Origin: Colletes latitarsis | Taxonomy: Eukaryota; Arthropoda; Insecta; Hymenoptera; Colletidae | Assembly: GCF_051014445.1 (NCBI RefSeq) | Contig: NW_027488368.1 | Coordinates: 26,696,001-26,760,000, forward strand | Direction of reading: 5' to 3' | Length of the DNA: 64,000 nt | Shown here: positions 1 through 13,800 of the stretch, one piece after another | Layout of the letters: each line of letters begins with the position of its first letter | Position numbering within the stretch: the first letter of the stretch is position 1 | Translations under genes and position numbers: made by a program | The notes under the pieces: generated by a model | Databases searched by the model: none | What the model was told of the DNA's origin: nothing | The model's input: the letters and a program-made list of their open reading frames with translations, nothing else

Positions 1-3000
1 GGTTTATTTGACCCCTTCAGTGTGGTAGCACATTACTACGTGATCCAAATCAGCATAAGCCCAGGATCTGGCCAACAAGTATGCGAAAAATGCGATAGTA
101 TGAGGCAGATGATTGCAAATACCAGACCTAACACAAACCTAACCGGCGTTGTTCTCTAAAATATTAATCGGAACCAGGCTTAATTGACTATTTCAGTGTG
201 GTACCACATTACAACGTGATCCAAACCGGAAAAAACCCAGGATCGGGCCAACAAGAATGCAAAACATGCGAAAGTATGAGGCAGATGATTACAAGTACCA
301 GGCCTAACACAGACACAACCGGTGTTTCCCCCTATAATATTGATTAATCGGAACCAGGTATAATTGTCTGTCTCAGTGTAGTACCACATTACTACGAGAT
401 CCAAATCAGAAAAAGCCCAGGATCTGGCCATTCAACTATGCGAAAAATGCGAAAGTATGAGCCAGATGATCGCAAATACGAGAACTAACCCAGACATAAC
501 CGGTGTTTCCCCCTAAAATATTGATCGAAACCAGCTTTAATTGACTGTTTCGGTTTGGTACCACATTACTACGTGATCCAAATCAGCAAGAGCCCAGGAT
601 CTGGCCAACAAGTATGCGAAAAGTGCGAAAGTGTGAACTAGATGATCGCAAATACGAGAACTAACCCAGCCATAACCGGTATTTCCCCGTAAAGTATTAA
701 TCGTAACCAAGTTTAATTGACTGCTTCGGTGTGGTACCACGTTACTACGTGATCCAAATCAACAAAAGCCCATGATCTGGCCAACAAGCACGCGAAAAAT
801 GCGTAGGTATGAGCTAGATGATGGCAAATGCCAGACCTAACCCAGACATAACCGCCGTTATCCTCTAAAATATTAATCGGAACCAGGTTTAATTGATTGT
901 ACCAGTGTGGTACCACATTACTACGTGATCCAAATCAGAAAAAGCCCAGGATCTGGCCATTCAAGTATGCGAAAAATGCAACAGTATGAGTCAGATGATT
1001 GCAAATACCAGAGCTAACCCAGACATAACCGCCGTTATCATCTAAAATATTAATCGTAACCAAGTTTAGTTGATTGCTTCGGTCTGGTAGCACATTACTA
1101 CGTGATCCAACCCAGAAAAAACCCAGGATCTGGCCAACAAGTATGCGAAAAATGCGAAAGTATGAGCTAGATGATGGCAAATACCAGACCTAAACCAGAC
1201 ATAACCGCCGTTATCCTCTAAAATATTAATCGGAACCAGGCTTAATTGACTGTTTCGGTGTGGTGCCACATTACTACGTGATCCAATCTAAAAAAAGCCC
1301 AGGTTCTGGCCATTCAAGTATGCGAAAAATGCGAAAGTATGAGCTAGATCATGGCAAATACCAGACCTAACCCAGACATAACCGGCGTTATCCTCTAAAA
1401 TATTAATCGGAACCAGCATTAATTGACTGTTTCGGTTTGGTACCACATTACTACGTGATCCAAATCAGCAAGAGCCCAGGATCTGGCCATTCAAGTATGC
1501 GAAAAATGCGAAAGTATGAGCCAGTTGATTGCAAATACCAGAACTAACCCCGACATAACCGGTGTTTCCCCCTAAAATATTGATCGATACGAGCTTTAAT
1601 AGACTGTTTCGGTTTGGTATCACATTACTGCGTGATCCAAATCAGTAAGAGCCCAGAATCTGGCCAACAAGTATGCGAAAAATGCGAAAGTATGAGCTAG
1701 ATGATGGCAAATACCAGACCTAACCCAGACATAACCGGCTTTATCCTCTAAAATATTAATCGGAACCAGGTTTCATTGACTTTATCGGTGTGGTACCACA
1801 ATACTACGTGATCCAAAACAGACAAAACCCAGGATCAGGCCAACAAGTATGCCAAAAATGCGAAAGTATGAGACATATGATTACAAGTACCAGGCCTAAC
1901 CCAGACACAACCGGTGTTTCGCCCTATTATCTTGATCGAAACCAGCTTTAATTGATATATTTCGGTGTGGTACCACATTACTACGTGATCCAAATCAGCA
2001 AGAGCTCAGGATCTGGCCGACAGGTATGCGAAAAATGCGAAAGTATGAGTCAGATGATGGCAAATACAAGACCTAACCCAGACATTACTGGCGTTATCCT
2101 CTAAAATATTAATCGCAACCAGGCTTAATAGACAGTTTCAGTGCAGTACCACATTACTAGGTGATCCAAATCAGGAAATGCCCAGGATCTGGCCAACAAG
2201 TATGCGAAAAATGCGAAAGTATGAGCTAGATGATGGCAAATACCAGACCTAACCCAGACAAAACCGGTGTTTCCCCCTAAAATATTGATCGAAACGAGCT
2301 TTAATTGACTGTTTCGGTTTGGTACCACATTACTACGTGATCCAAATCAGCAAGAGCCCAGAATCTGGCCAAGAAGTATGTGAAAAATGCGAAAGTATGA
2401 GCTAGATCATGGCAAATACCACACCTAACCCAGACATAACCGGCGTTATCCTCTAAAATATTAATCGGAACCAGGCTTAATTGACTTTTTCGTTGTGGTA
2501 CCACAATACTACGTGATCCAAAACAGACAAAACCCAGGATCAGGCCAACAAGTATGCGAAAAATGCGAAAGTATGAGACAGATGATTACAAGTACCAGGC
2601 CTAACCCAGACACAACCGGTGTTTCCCCCTATAATATTGGTCAAACCAGCTTTAATTGATATATTTCGGTGTGGTACCACATTACTACGTGATCCAAATC
2701 AGCAAGAGCTCAGGATCTGGCCGACAGGTATGCGAAAAATGCGAAAGTATGAGTCAGATGATGGCAAATACAAGACCTAACCCAGACATAACTGGCGTTA
2801 TCCTCTAAAATATTAATCGCAACCAGGTTTAATAGACAGTTTCAGTGCAGTACCACATTACTAAGTGATCCAAATCAGGAAATGCCCAGAATCTGGCCAA
2901 CAAGTATGCGAAAAATGCGAAAGTATGAGCTAGATGATGGCAAATACCTGACCTAACCCAGACGTAACCGGTGTTTCCCCCTAAAATATTGATTGAAACC

Positions 3001-6000
3001 AGCTTTAATTGACTGTTTCGTTTTGGTACCACATTACTACCTGATCCAAATCAGCAAGGGCCCAGAATCTGGCCAACAAGTATGCGAAAAATGCTAAAGT
3101 ATGAGTCAGATGATGGCAAATACCAGATCTAACCCTGACATAACCGGCGTTATCCTCTAAAATATTAATCGGAACCAGGTTTAATAGACAGTTTCAGTGT
3201 AGTACCACATTACTACCTGATCCAATATAAAAAAAGCCCAGGTTCTGGCCATTCAAGTATTCGAAAAATGCGAAAGTATGAGCTAGATGATGGCAAATAC
3301 CAGACCTAACCCAGACATGACCGCCGTTATCCTCTAAAATATTGACCGAAACCAGCATCAATTGACTGTTTCGGTTTGGTACCACATTACAACGTGATCC
3401 AAATCAGCAAGAGCCCAGGATCTAGACAATAAGTATGCGAAAAATGCGAAAGTATGAGCCAGATGAATACAAATACCAGAACTAACCCCGACATAACCGG
3501 TGTTTCCCCCTAAAATATTGATCGAAACCAGCATTAATTGACTGTTTCGGTTAGGTACCACATTACTACGTGATCCAAATCAGCAAGAGCCCAGGATCAG
3601 GCCAACAAGTATGCGAAAAATGCGAAAGTATGAGACAGATGATTACAAGTACCAGGCCTAACCCAGACACAACCGGTGTTTCCCCCTATAATATTGATCG
3701 AAACCAGCATTAATTGACTGTTTCGGTTAGGTACCACATTACTACGTGATCCAAATCAGCAAGAGCCCGGGATCTGGCCATTCAAATATGCGAAAAATGC
3801 AAAAGTATGAGCCAGATGATTGCAAATACCAAAACTAACCCCGACATAACCGGAGTTATCCTCTAAAATATTAATCGTAACCAAGTTTAATTGACTGCTT
3901 CGGCGTGGTACCACGTTACTACGTAATCCAAACCAGAAAACACCAAGAATCTGGCCAACAAGTATGCGAAGATTGCAAAACTATGAGTCAGATGATGGCA
4001 AATAGCAGACCTAACCCAGACATAACCGGTGTTTCCCCCTAAAATATTGATCGATACGAGCTTTAATTGACTGTTTCGGTTTGGTACCACATTACTACGT
4101 GAACCAAATCAGCAAGAGCCCAGAATCTGGCCAACAAGTATGCGAAAAATGCGAAAGTATGGGCTACATGATGGCAAATACCAGACCTAACCCAGACGTA
4201 ACCGGCGTTATCCTCTAACATATTAATCGCAACCACGTTTAATTGACTGTTTCGGTGTGGCGCCACATTACTACGTGATCCAAATCAGGAAAAGCCCAGG
4301 ATCTGGCCTACAAGTATGCGAAAAATGCGATAGTATGAGGCAGATGATTGCAAATACCAGACCTAACACAAACCTAACCGGCGTTGTTCTCTAAAATATT
4401 AATCGGAACCAGGCTTAATTGACTATTTCAGTGTGGTACCACATTACAACGTGATCCAAACCGGAAAAAACCCAGGATCGGGCCAACAAGAATGAAAAAC
4501 ATGCGAAAGTATGAGGCAGATGATTACAAGTACCAGGCCTAACACAGACACAGCCGGTGTTTCCCCCTATAATATTGATCGAAACCAGCTTTAATTGACT
4601 ATTTCGGTGTGGTACCACATTACTACGTGATCCAAATCAGCAAGAGCTAAGGATCTGGCCAATAGGTATGCGAAAAATGCGAAAGTATGAGCTGGATGAT
4701 GGCAAATACCAGACCTAACCCAGACATAACCGGTGTTTCCTCCTAAAATATTGATCGAAACCAGGTTTAATAGACAGTTTCAGTGTAGTACCACATTACT
4801 ACGTGATCCAATCTAAGAAAAGCCCAGGCTCTGGCCATTCAAGTATGCGAAAAATGCGAAAGTATGAGCTAGATGATTGCAAATACCAGACCTAACCCAG
4901 GCATAACCGGCGTTATCCTCTAAAATATTAATCGCAACCAGGTTTAGTTGACTGTTTCGGTGTGGTACCACATTACTATGTAATCCAATCCAGAAAAAAC
5001 CCAGGATCTAGACAACAAATATGCGACAAATGCGAAAGTGTGAGTCAGATGATTGGAAATACCAGACCTAACCCAGACATAACCGGCGTTATCCTCTAAA
5101 ATATTAATCGGAACCAGGTTTAATTGACTGTTTCGGTGTGGCGCCACATTACTACGTGATCCAAATCAGAAAAAGCCCAGGATATGGCCAACAAGTATGC
5201 GAAAAATGCGATAGTATGAGGCAGATGATTGCAAATACCAGACCTAACACAAACCTAACCGGCGTTGTTCTCTAAAATATTAATCGGAACCAGGCTTAAA
5301 TGACTATTTCAGTGTGGTACCACATTACAACGTGATCCAAACCGGAAAAAACCCAGGATCGGGCCAACAAGAATGCAAAACATGCGAAAGTATGCGGCAG
5401 ATGATTACAAGTACCAGGCCTAACACAGACACAGCCGGTGTTTCCCCCTATAATATTGATCGAAACCAGCTTTAATTGACTATTTCGGTGTGGTACCACA
5501 TTACTACGTGATCCAAATCAGCAAGAGCTAAGGATCTGGCCAATAGGTATGCGAAAAATGCGAAAGTATGAGCTAGATGATGGCAAATACCAGACCTAAC
5601 CCAGACATAACCGCCGCTATCCTCTAAAATATAAATTGCAACCAGGTTTAATTGACTGTTTCGGTGTGGTACCACATTACTATGTCATCCAAACCAGAAA
5701 AAACCCAGGATCTTGCCAACAAGAATGCATAGAATGCGAAAGTATGAGGTAGATGATGGCAAATACAAGACCTAACCCAGACATAACCGGTGATTCCCCC
5801 TAAAATATCAATCGAAACCAGGTTTATTTGACCCCTTCAGTGTGGTAGCACATTACTACGTGATCCAAATCAGCATAAGCCCAGGATCTGGCCAACAAGT
5901 ATGCGAAAAATGCGATAGTATGAGGCAGATGATTGCAAATACCAGACCTAACACAAACCTAACCGGCGTTGTTCTCTAAAATATTAATCGGAACCATGCT

Positions 6001-9000
6001 TAATTGACTATTTCAGTGTGGTACCACATTACCACGTGATCCAAACCGGAAAAAACCCAGGATCGGGCCAACAAGAATGCAAAACATGCGGAAGTATGAG
6101 GCAGATGATTACAAGTACCAGGCCTAACACAGACACAACCGGTGTTTCCCCCTATAATATTGATCGAAACCAGCTTTAATTGACTATTTCGGTGTGGTAC
6201 CACATTACTACGTGATCCAAATCAGCAAGAGCTAAGGATCTGGCCAATAGGTATGCGAAAAATGCGAAAGTATGAGTCAGATGATGGCAAATACCAGACC
6301 TAACCCAGACATAACTGGCGTTATCCTCTAAAATATTAATCGGCACCAGGTATAATTGTCTGTCTCAGTGTAGTACCACATTACTACGAGATCCAAATCA
6401 GAAAAAGCCCAGGATCTGGCCATTCAACTATGCGAAAAATGCGAAAGTATGAGCCAGATGATCGCAAATACGAGAACTAACCCAGACATAACCGGTGTTT
6501 CCCCCTAAAATATTGATCGAAACCAGCTGTAATTGACTGTTTCGGTTTGGTACCACATTACTACGTGATCCAAATCAGCAAGAGCCCAGGATCTGGCCAA
6601 CAAGTATGCGAAAAGTGCGAAAGTGTGAACTAGATGATCGCAAATACGAGAACTACCCCAGACATAACCGGTATTTCCCCGTAAAGTATTAATCGTAACC
6701 AAGTTTAATTGACTGCTTCGGTGTGGTACCACGTTACTACGTAATCCAAATCAACAAAAGCCCATGATCTGGCCAACAAGCACGCGAAAAATGCGTAGGT
6801 ATGAGCTAGATGATGGCAAATACCAGACCTAACCCAGACATAACCGCCGTTATCCTCTAAAATATTAATCGGAACCAGGTTTAATTGATTGTACCAGTGT
6901 GGTACCACATTACTACGTGATCCAAATCAGAAAAAGCCGAGGATCTGGCCATTCAAGTATGCGAAAAATGCAAAAGTATGAGTCAGATGATTGCATATAC
7001 CAGACCTAACCCAGACATAACCGCCGTTATCCTCTAAAATATTAATCGTAACCAAGTTTAGTTGATTGCTTCGGTGTGGTAGCACATTACTACGTGATCC
7101 AAATCAGCATAAGCCCAGGATCTGCCCAACAAGAATGCGAAAAATGCGAAAGTATGAGCTAGATGATGGCAAATACCAGACCTAACCCAGACATAACCTC
7201 CGTTATCCTCTAAAATATTAATCGCAACCAGGTTTAATTGATTGTACCAGTGTGGTACCACATTACTACGTGATCCAAATCAGAAAAAGCCCAGGATCTG
7301 GCCATTCAAGTATGCGAAAAATGCAAAAGTATGAGTCAGATGATTGCAAATACCAGACCTAACCCAGACATAACCGCCGTTATCCTCTAAAATATTAATC
7401 GTAACCAAGTTTAGTTGATTGCTTCGGTGTGGTACCACAATACTATGTGATCCAAACCAGAAAAAACCCAGGATCTGGCCAACAAGTATGCGAAAAATGC
7501 GAAAGTATGAGATAGATGATGGCAAACACCAGACCTAACCCAGACATAACCGGCGTTATCCTCTAAAATATTAATCGGAACCAGGTTTAATTGATTGTAC
7601 CAGTGTGGTACCACATTGCTACGTGATCCAAATCAGAAAAAGCCCAGGATCTGACCATTCAAGTATGCGAAAAATGCGAAAGTATGAGCTACATGATGGC
7701 AAATACCAGACCTAACCCAGACATAACCGCCGTTATCCTCTAAAATATTAATCGGAACCAGGCTTAATTGATTGTACCAGTGTGGTACCACATTACTACG
7801 TGACCCAAATCAGAAAAAGCCCAGGATCTGGCCATTCAAGTATGCGAAAAATGCAACAGTATGAGTCAGATGATTGCAAATACCAGACCTAACCCAGACA
7901 TAACCGCCGTTATCCTCTAAAATATTAATCGTAACCAAGTTTAGTTGATTGCTTCGGTCTGGTAGCACATTACTACGTGATCCAAATCAGCATAAGCCCA
8001 GGATCTGGCCAACAAGAATGCGAAAAATGCAAAAGTATGAGTCAGATGATTGCAAATACCAGACCTAACCCAGACATAACCGCCGTTATCCTCTAAAATA
8101 TTAATCGTGACCAAGTTTAGTTGATTGCTTCGGTGTGGTAGCACATTACTACGTGATCCAACCCAGAAAAAACCCAGGATCTGGCCAACAAGTATGCGAA
8201 AAATGCGAAAGTATGAGCTAGATGATGGCAAATACCAGACCTAACCCAGACATAACCGCCGTTATCCTCTAAAATATTAATCGGAACCAGGCTTAATTGA
8301 CTGTTTCGGTGTGGTGCCACATTACTACGTGATCCAATCTAAAAAAAGCCCAGGTTCTGGCCATTCAAGTATGCGAAAAATGCGAAAGTATGAGCTAGAT
8401 CATGGCAAATACCAGACCTAACACAGACATAACCGGCGTTATCCTCTAAAATATTAATCGGAACCAGGTTTAATTGACTGTTTCGGTGTGGTGCCACATT
8501 ACTACGTTATCCAATCTAAAAAAAGCCCAGGATCTGGCCAACAAGTATGCGAAAAATGCGAAAGTATGAGCTAGATGATGGCAAATCCCAGACCTAACCC
8601 TGACATAACCGGCGTTATCCACTAAAATATTAATCGGAGCCAGGTTTAATAGACAGTTTCAGTGTAGTACCACATTACTACCTGATCCAATCTAAAAAAA
8701 GCCCATGTTCTGGCCATTCAAGTATTCGAAAAATGCGAAAGTATGAGCTAGATGATGGCAAATACCAGACCTAACCCAGACATAACCGCCGTTATCCACT
8801 AAAATATTGGCCGAAACCAGCATCAATTGACTGTTTCGGTTTGGTACCACATTACTACGTGATCCAAATCAGCAAGAGCCCAGGATCTAGACAATAAGTA
8901 TGCGAAAAATGCGAAAGTATGAGCCAGATGATTACAAATACCAGCACTAACCCCGACATAACCGGCGTTATCCTCTAAAATATTAATCGTAACCAAGTTT

Positions 9001-10821
9001 AGTTGATTGCTTCGGTCTGGTAGCACATTACTACGTGATCCAAATCAGCATAAGCCCAGGATCTGGCCAACAAGAATGCGAAAAATGCAAAAGTATGAGT
9101 CAGATGATTGCAAATACCAGACCTAACCCAGACATAACCGCCGTTATCCTCTAAAATATTAATCGGAACCAGGCTTAATTGACTGTTTCGGTGTGGTGCC
9201 ACATTACTACGTGATCCAATCTAAAAAAAGCCCAGGTTCTGGCCATTCAAGTATGCGAAAAATGCGAAAGTATGAGCTAGATCATGGCAAATACCAGACC
9301 TAACCCAGACATAACCGGCGTTATCCTCTAAAATATTAATCGGAACCAGGTTTAATTGACTGTTTCGGTGTGGTGCCACATTACTACGTTATCCAATCTA
9401 AAAAAAGCCCAGGTTCTGGCCATTCAAGTATGCGAAAAATGCGAAGGTATGAGCTAGATGATGACAAATACCAGACCTAACCCAGACATTACCGGCGTTA
9501 TCCTCTAAAATATTAATCGGAACCATGTTTAATAGACAGTTTCAGTGTAGTACCACATTACTACGTGATCCAATCTAAAAAAAGCCCAGGTTCTGGCCAT
9601 TCAAGTATGCGAAAAATGCGAAAGTATGTGCTAGATGATGGCAAATACCAGACCTAACCCAGACATAACCGCCGTTATTCTCTAAAATATTAATCGGAAC
9701 CAAGTTTAATTGACTGTCTCGGTGTGGTGCCACATTACTACGTGATGCAGTCTAAAAAAAGCCCAGGTTCTAGCCATTCAAGTATGCGAAAAATGCGAAA
9801 GTATGAGCTAGATGATGGCAAATACCAGACCTTACCCAGACATAACCGCCGTTATCCTCTAAAATATTGACCGAAACCAGCATTAATTGACTGTTTCGGT
9901 TTGGTACCACATTACTACGTGATCCAAATCAGCAAGAGCCCAGGATCTAGACAATAAGTACGCGAAAAATGCGAAAGTATGAGCCAGATGACTACAAATA
10001 CCAGAACTAACCCCGACATAACCGGCGTTATCCTCTAAAATATTAATCGTAACTAAGTTGAATTGACTGCTTCGGTGTGGTACCACGTTACTACATAATC
10101 CAAACCAGAAAACACCAAGAATCTGGCCAACAAGTATGCGAAAAATGCGAAAGTATGAGACAGATGATTACAAGTACCAGGCCTAACCCAGACACAACCG
10201 GTGTTTCCCCCTATAATATTGATCGAAACCAGCTTTAATTGACTATTTCGGTGTGGTACCACATTACTACGTGATCCAAATCAGCAAGAGCTAAGGATCT
10301 GGCCAATAGGTATGCGATAAATGCGAAAGTATGAGCTAGATGATGGCAAATACCAGACCTAACCCAGACATAACTGGCGTTATCCTCTAAAATATTAATC
10401 GCAACCAGGTTTAATAGACAGCTTCAGTGTAGTACCACATTACTACCTGATCCAATATAAAAAAAGCCCAGGTTCTGGCCATTCAAGTATTCGAAAAATG
10501 CGAAAGTATGAGCTAGATGATGGCAAATACCAGACCTAACCCAGACATAACCGCCGTTATCCTCTAAAATATTGACCGAAACCAGCATTAATTGACTGTT
10601 TCGGTTTGGTACCACATTACTACGTGATCCAAACCGGAAAAAACATAGGATCTGGCCAACAAGAATGCAAAACATGCGATAGTATGAGGCAGATGATGGC
10701 AAATACCAGACCTAACCCAGACATAATCGGCGTTATCCTGTAAAAGATTAATCGGAACCAGGTTTCATTGGCTGTTTCGGTGTGGCGCCACATTACTACG
10801 TGATCCAAATCAGAAAAAGCC
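1..10821. repeat. Loose 33-34-monomer higher-order block (A)
   Basis: A diverged satellite block with a long internal period. The marker monomer beginning GGTTTATTTGACCCCTTCAG occurs at 1 and again at 5,821 (offset 5,820, 33 monomers). After a junction near 343 the offset becomes 5,992 (34 monomers). Most of this block (1-10.3 kb) recurs at 44.7-55.0 kb, and 2.8-6.4 kb also recurs at 41.7-45.3 kb. Confidence 0.8.
332..362. repeat. Out-of-register monomer junction
   Basis: At about 338-350 the sequence reads TATTGATTAATCGGAACCAG. This joins the end of a TATTGATCGAAACC-type monomer to a TATTAATCGGAACC-type monomer, leaving about 4 extra bases. In the homologous stretch at 6,152-6,352 a whole further monomer lies between the two halves. 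The offset therefore changes by 172 rather than 176 bp, as expected for a deletion that was not in perfect register. Confidence 0.75.
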
Positions 10822-13800
10822 CAGGATCTGGCCAACAAGTATGCGAAACATGCGAAAGTATGAGCTAGATGATGACAAATACCAGACCTAACCCAGACAT
10901 AACCGCCGTTATCCTCTAAAATATAAATTGCAACCAGGTTTAATTGACTGTTTCGGTGTGGCACCACATTATTACGTGATACAAATCAGAAAAAGCCCAG
11001 GATCTGGCCAACAAGTATGCGAAAAATGCGATATTATGAGCAAGATGATGGCAAATACCAGACCTAACCCAGACATAACCGCCGTTATCCTCTAAAATAT
11101 AAATCGCGCTCAGGTTTAATTGACAGTTTCAGTGTAGTACCACATTACTACCTGATCCAATCTAAAAAAAGCCCAGGTTCTGGCCATTCAAGTATGCGAA
11201 AAATGCGAAAGTATGAGCTAGATGATGGCAAATACCAGACCTAACCCAGACATAACCGGTGTTTCCCCCTAAAATATTGATCGCAACCAGGTTTAATTGA
11301 CTGTTTCGGTGTGCTACCACATTACTATGTAATCCAAACCAGAAGAGACCCAGGATCTAGACAACGGATATGCGAAAAATGCGAAAGTATGAGTCAGATG
11401 ATTGCAAATACCAGACCTAACCCAGACGTAACCGGCGTTATGCTCTAAAATATTAATCGCAACCAGGGTTAATTGACTGTTTCGGTGTGGTACCACATTA
11501 CTATGTAATCCAAACCAGAAAAAACCCAGTATCTAGACAACAGATATGCGAAAAATGCGAAAGTATGAGTCAGATGATTGCAAATACCAGACCTAACCCA
11601 GACATAACCGGCGTTATTCTCTAAAATATTAATCGGAACCAGGTTTAATTGACTGTTTCGGTGTGGTGCCACATTGCTGCGTGATCCAAATCAGAAAAAG
11701 CCCAGGATCTGGCCAACAAGTATGCGAAAAATGCGAAAGTATGAGCTAGATAATGGCAAATACCAGACCAAACCCAGACATAACCGCCGTTATCCTCTAA
11801 AATATAAATTGCAACCAGGTTTAATTGACTGTTTCGGTGTGACACCACATTACAATGTGATCCAAACCAGAAGAAACCCAGGATCTGGCCAACAAGAATG
11901 CATAAACTGCGAAAGTATGAGGTAGATGATGGCAAATACCAGACCTAAGCCAGACATAACCGGCGATATTCTCTAAAATATTAATCGGAACCAGGTTTAA
12001 TTGACTGTCTCGGTGTGGTGCCACATTACTACGTGATCCAATCTAAAAAAAGCCCCGGTTCTAGCCATTCAAGTATGCGAAAAATGCGAAAGTATGAGCT
12101 AGATGATGGCAAATACCAGACCTAACCCTGACATAACCCGCGTTATCCTCTAAAATATTAATCGGAACCAGGTTTAATAGACAGTTTCAGTGTAGTACCA
12201 CATTACTACCTGATCCAATCTAAAAAAAGCCCAGGTTCTGGCCATTCAAGTATGCGAAAAATGCAAAAGTATGAGCTAGATGATGGCAAATACCAGACCT
12301 AACCCAGACATAACCGCCGTTATCCTCTAAAATATTGACCGAAACCAGCATTAATTGACTGTTTCGGTTTGGTACCACATTACTACGTGATCCAAATCAG
12401 CATGAGCCCAGGATCAGGCCATTCAAGTATGCGAAAAATGCGAAAGTATGAGCCAGATGATTGCAAATACCAGAACTAACCCCGACATAACTGGAGATAT
12501 CCTCTAAAATATTAATCGTAACCAAGTTGAATTGACTGCTTCGGTGTGGTACCACGTTACTACCTAATCCAAACCGGAAAACACCAAGAATCTGGCCAAC
12601 AAGTATGCGAAAAATGCGAAAGTATGAGCTAGATGATGGCAAATACCAGACCTAACCCAGACATAACCGCCGTTATCCTCTAAAATGTTAATCGGAACCA
12701 GGCTTAATTGACTGTTTCGGTGTGGTGCCACATTACTACGTGATCCAAATCAGAAAAAGGCCAGGATCTGGCCAACAAGTATGCGAAAAATGCGAAAGTA
12801 TGAGCTAGATAATGGCAAATACCAGACCAAACCCACACATAACCGCCGTTATCCTCTAAAATATAAATTGCAACCAGGTTTAATTGACTGTTTCGGTGTG
12901 GTGCCACGTTACTACGTGATCCAATCTAAAAAAAGCCCAGGATCTGGCCATTCAAGTATGCGAAACATGCGAAAGTATGAGATAGATGATGGCAAATACC
13001 AGACCTAACCCAGACATAACCGGCGTTATCCGCTAAAATATTAATCGGAACCAGGTTTAATTGACTGTCTCGGTGTGGTGCCACATTACTACGTGATCCA
13101 ATCTAAAAAAAGCCCAAGTTCTGGCCATTCAAGTATTTGAAAAATGCGAAAGTATGAGCTAGATGGTGGCAAATACCAGACCTAACCCAGACATAACCGC
13201 CGTTATCCTCTAAAATATTGACCGAAACCAGCATTAATTGACTGTTACGGTTTGGTACCACATTACTACGTGATCCAAATCAGCAAGAGCCAAGAATCTG
13301 GCCAACAAGTATGCGAAAAATGTGAAAGTATGAGTCAGATGATTGCAAACACCAGACCTAACCCTGACATAACCGGCGTTATCCTCCAAAATATTAATCG
13401 GAACCAGGTTTAATTGACCCCTTCAGTGTGGTAGCACATTACTACGTGATCCAAATCAGCATAAGCCCAGGATCTGGCCAACAAGTATGCGAAAAATGCG
13501 AAAGTATGAGCTAGATGATGGCAAATACCAGACCTAACCCAGACATAACCGCCGTTATCCTCTAAAATGTTAATCGGAACCAGGCTTAATTGACAGTTTC
13601 GGTGTGGTGCCACATTACTACGTGATCCAAATCAGAAAAAGGCCAGGATCTGGCCAACAAGTATGCGAAAAATGCGAAAGTATGAGCTAGATAATGGCAA
13701 ATACCAGACCAAACCCACACATAACCGCCGTTATCCTCTAAAATATAAATTGCAACCAGGTTTAATTGACTGTTTCGGTGTGGTGCCACATTACTACGTG

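Noticed and set aside
120..150. CCTAACC within each monomer, resembling the insect telomere repeat (CCTAA)n
   Set aside because: Only one unit occurs per monomer and it is never in tandem, so this is not a telomeric tract; the retrotransposon did not insert there either.
2484..2503. TTTTCGTTGTGG, a partial match to the CENP-B box
   Set aside because: Only the first half fits; the essential downstream A and CGGG positions are absent, and most monomers have TTTCGGTGTGG instead.
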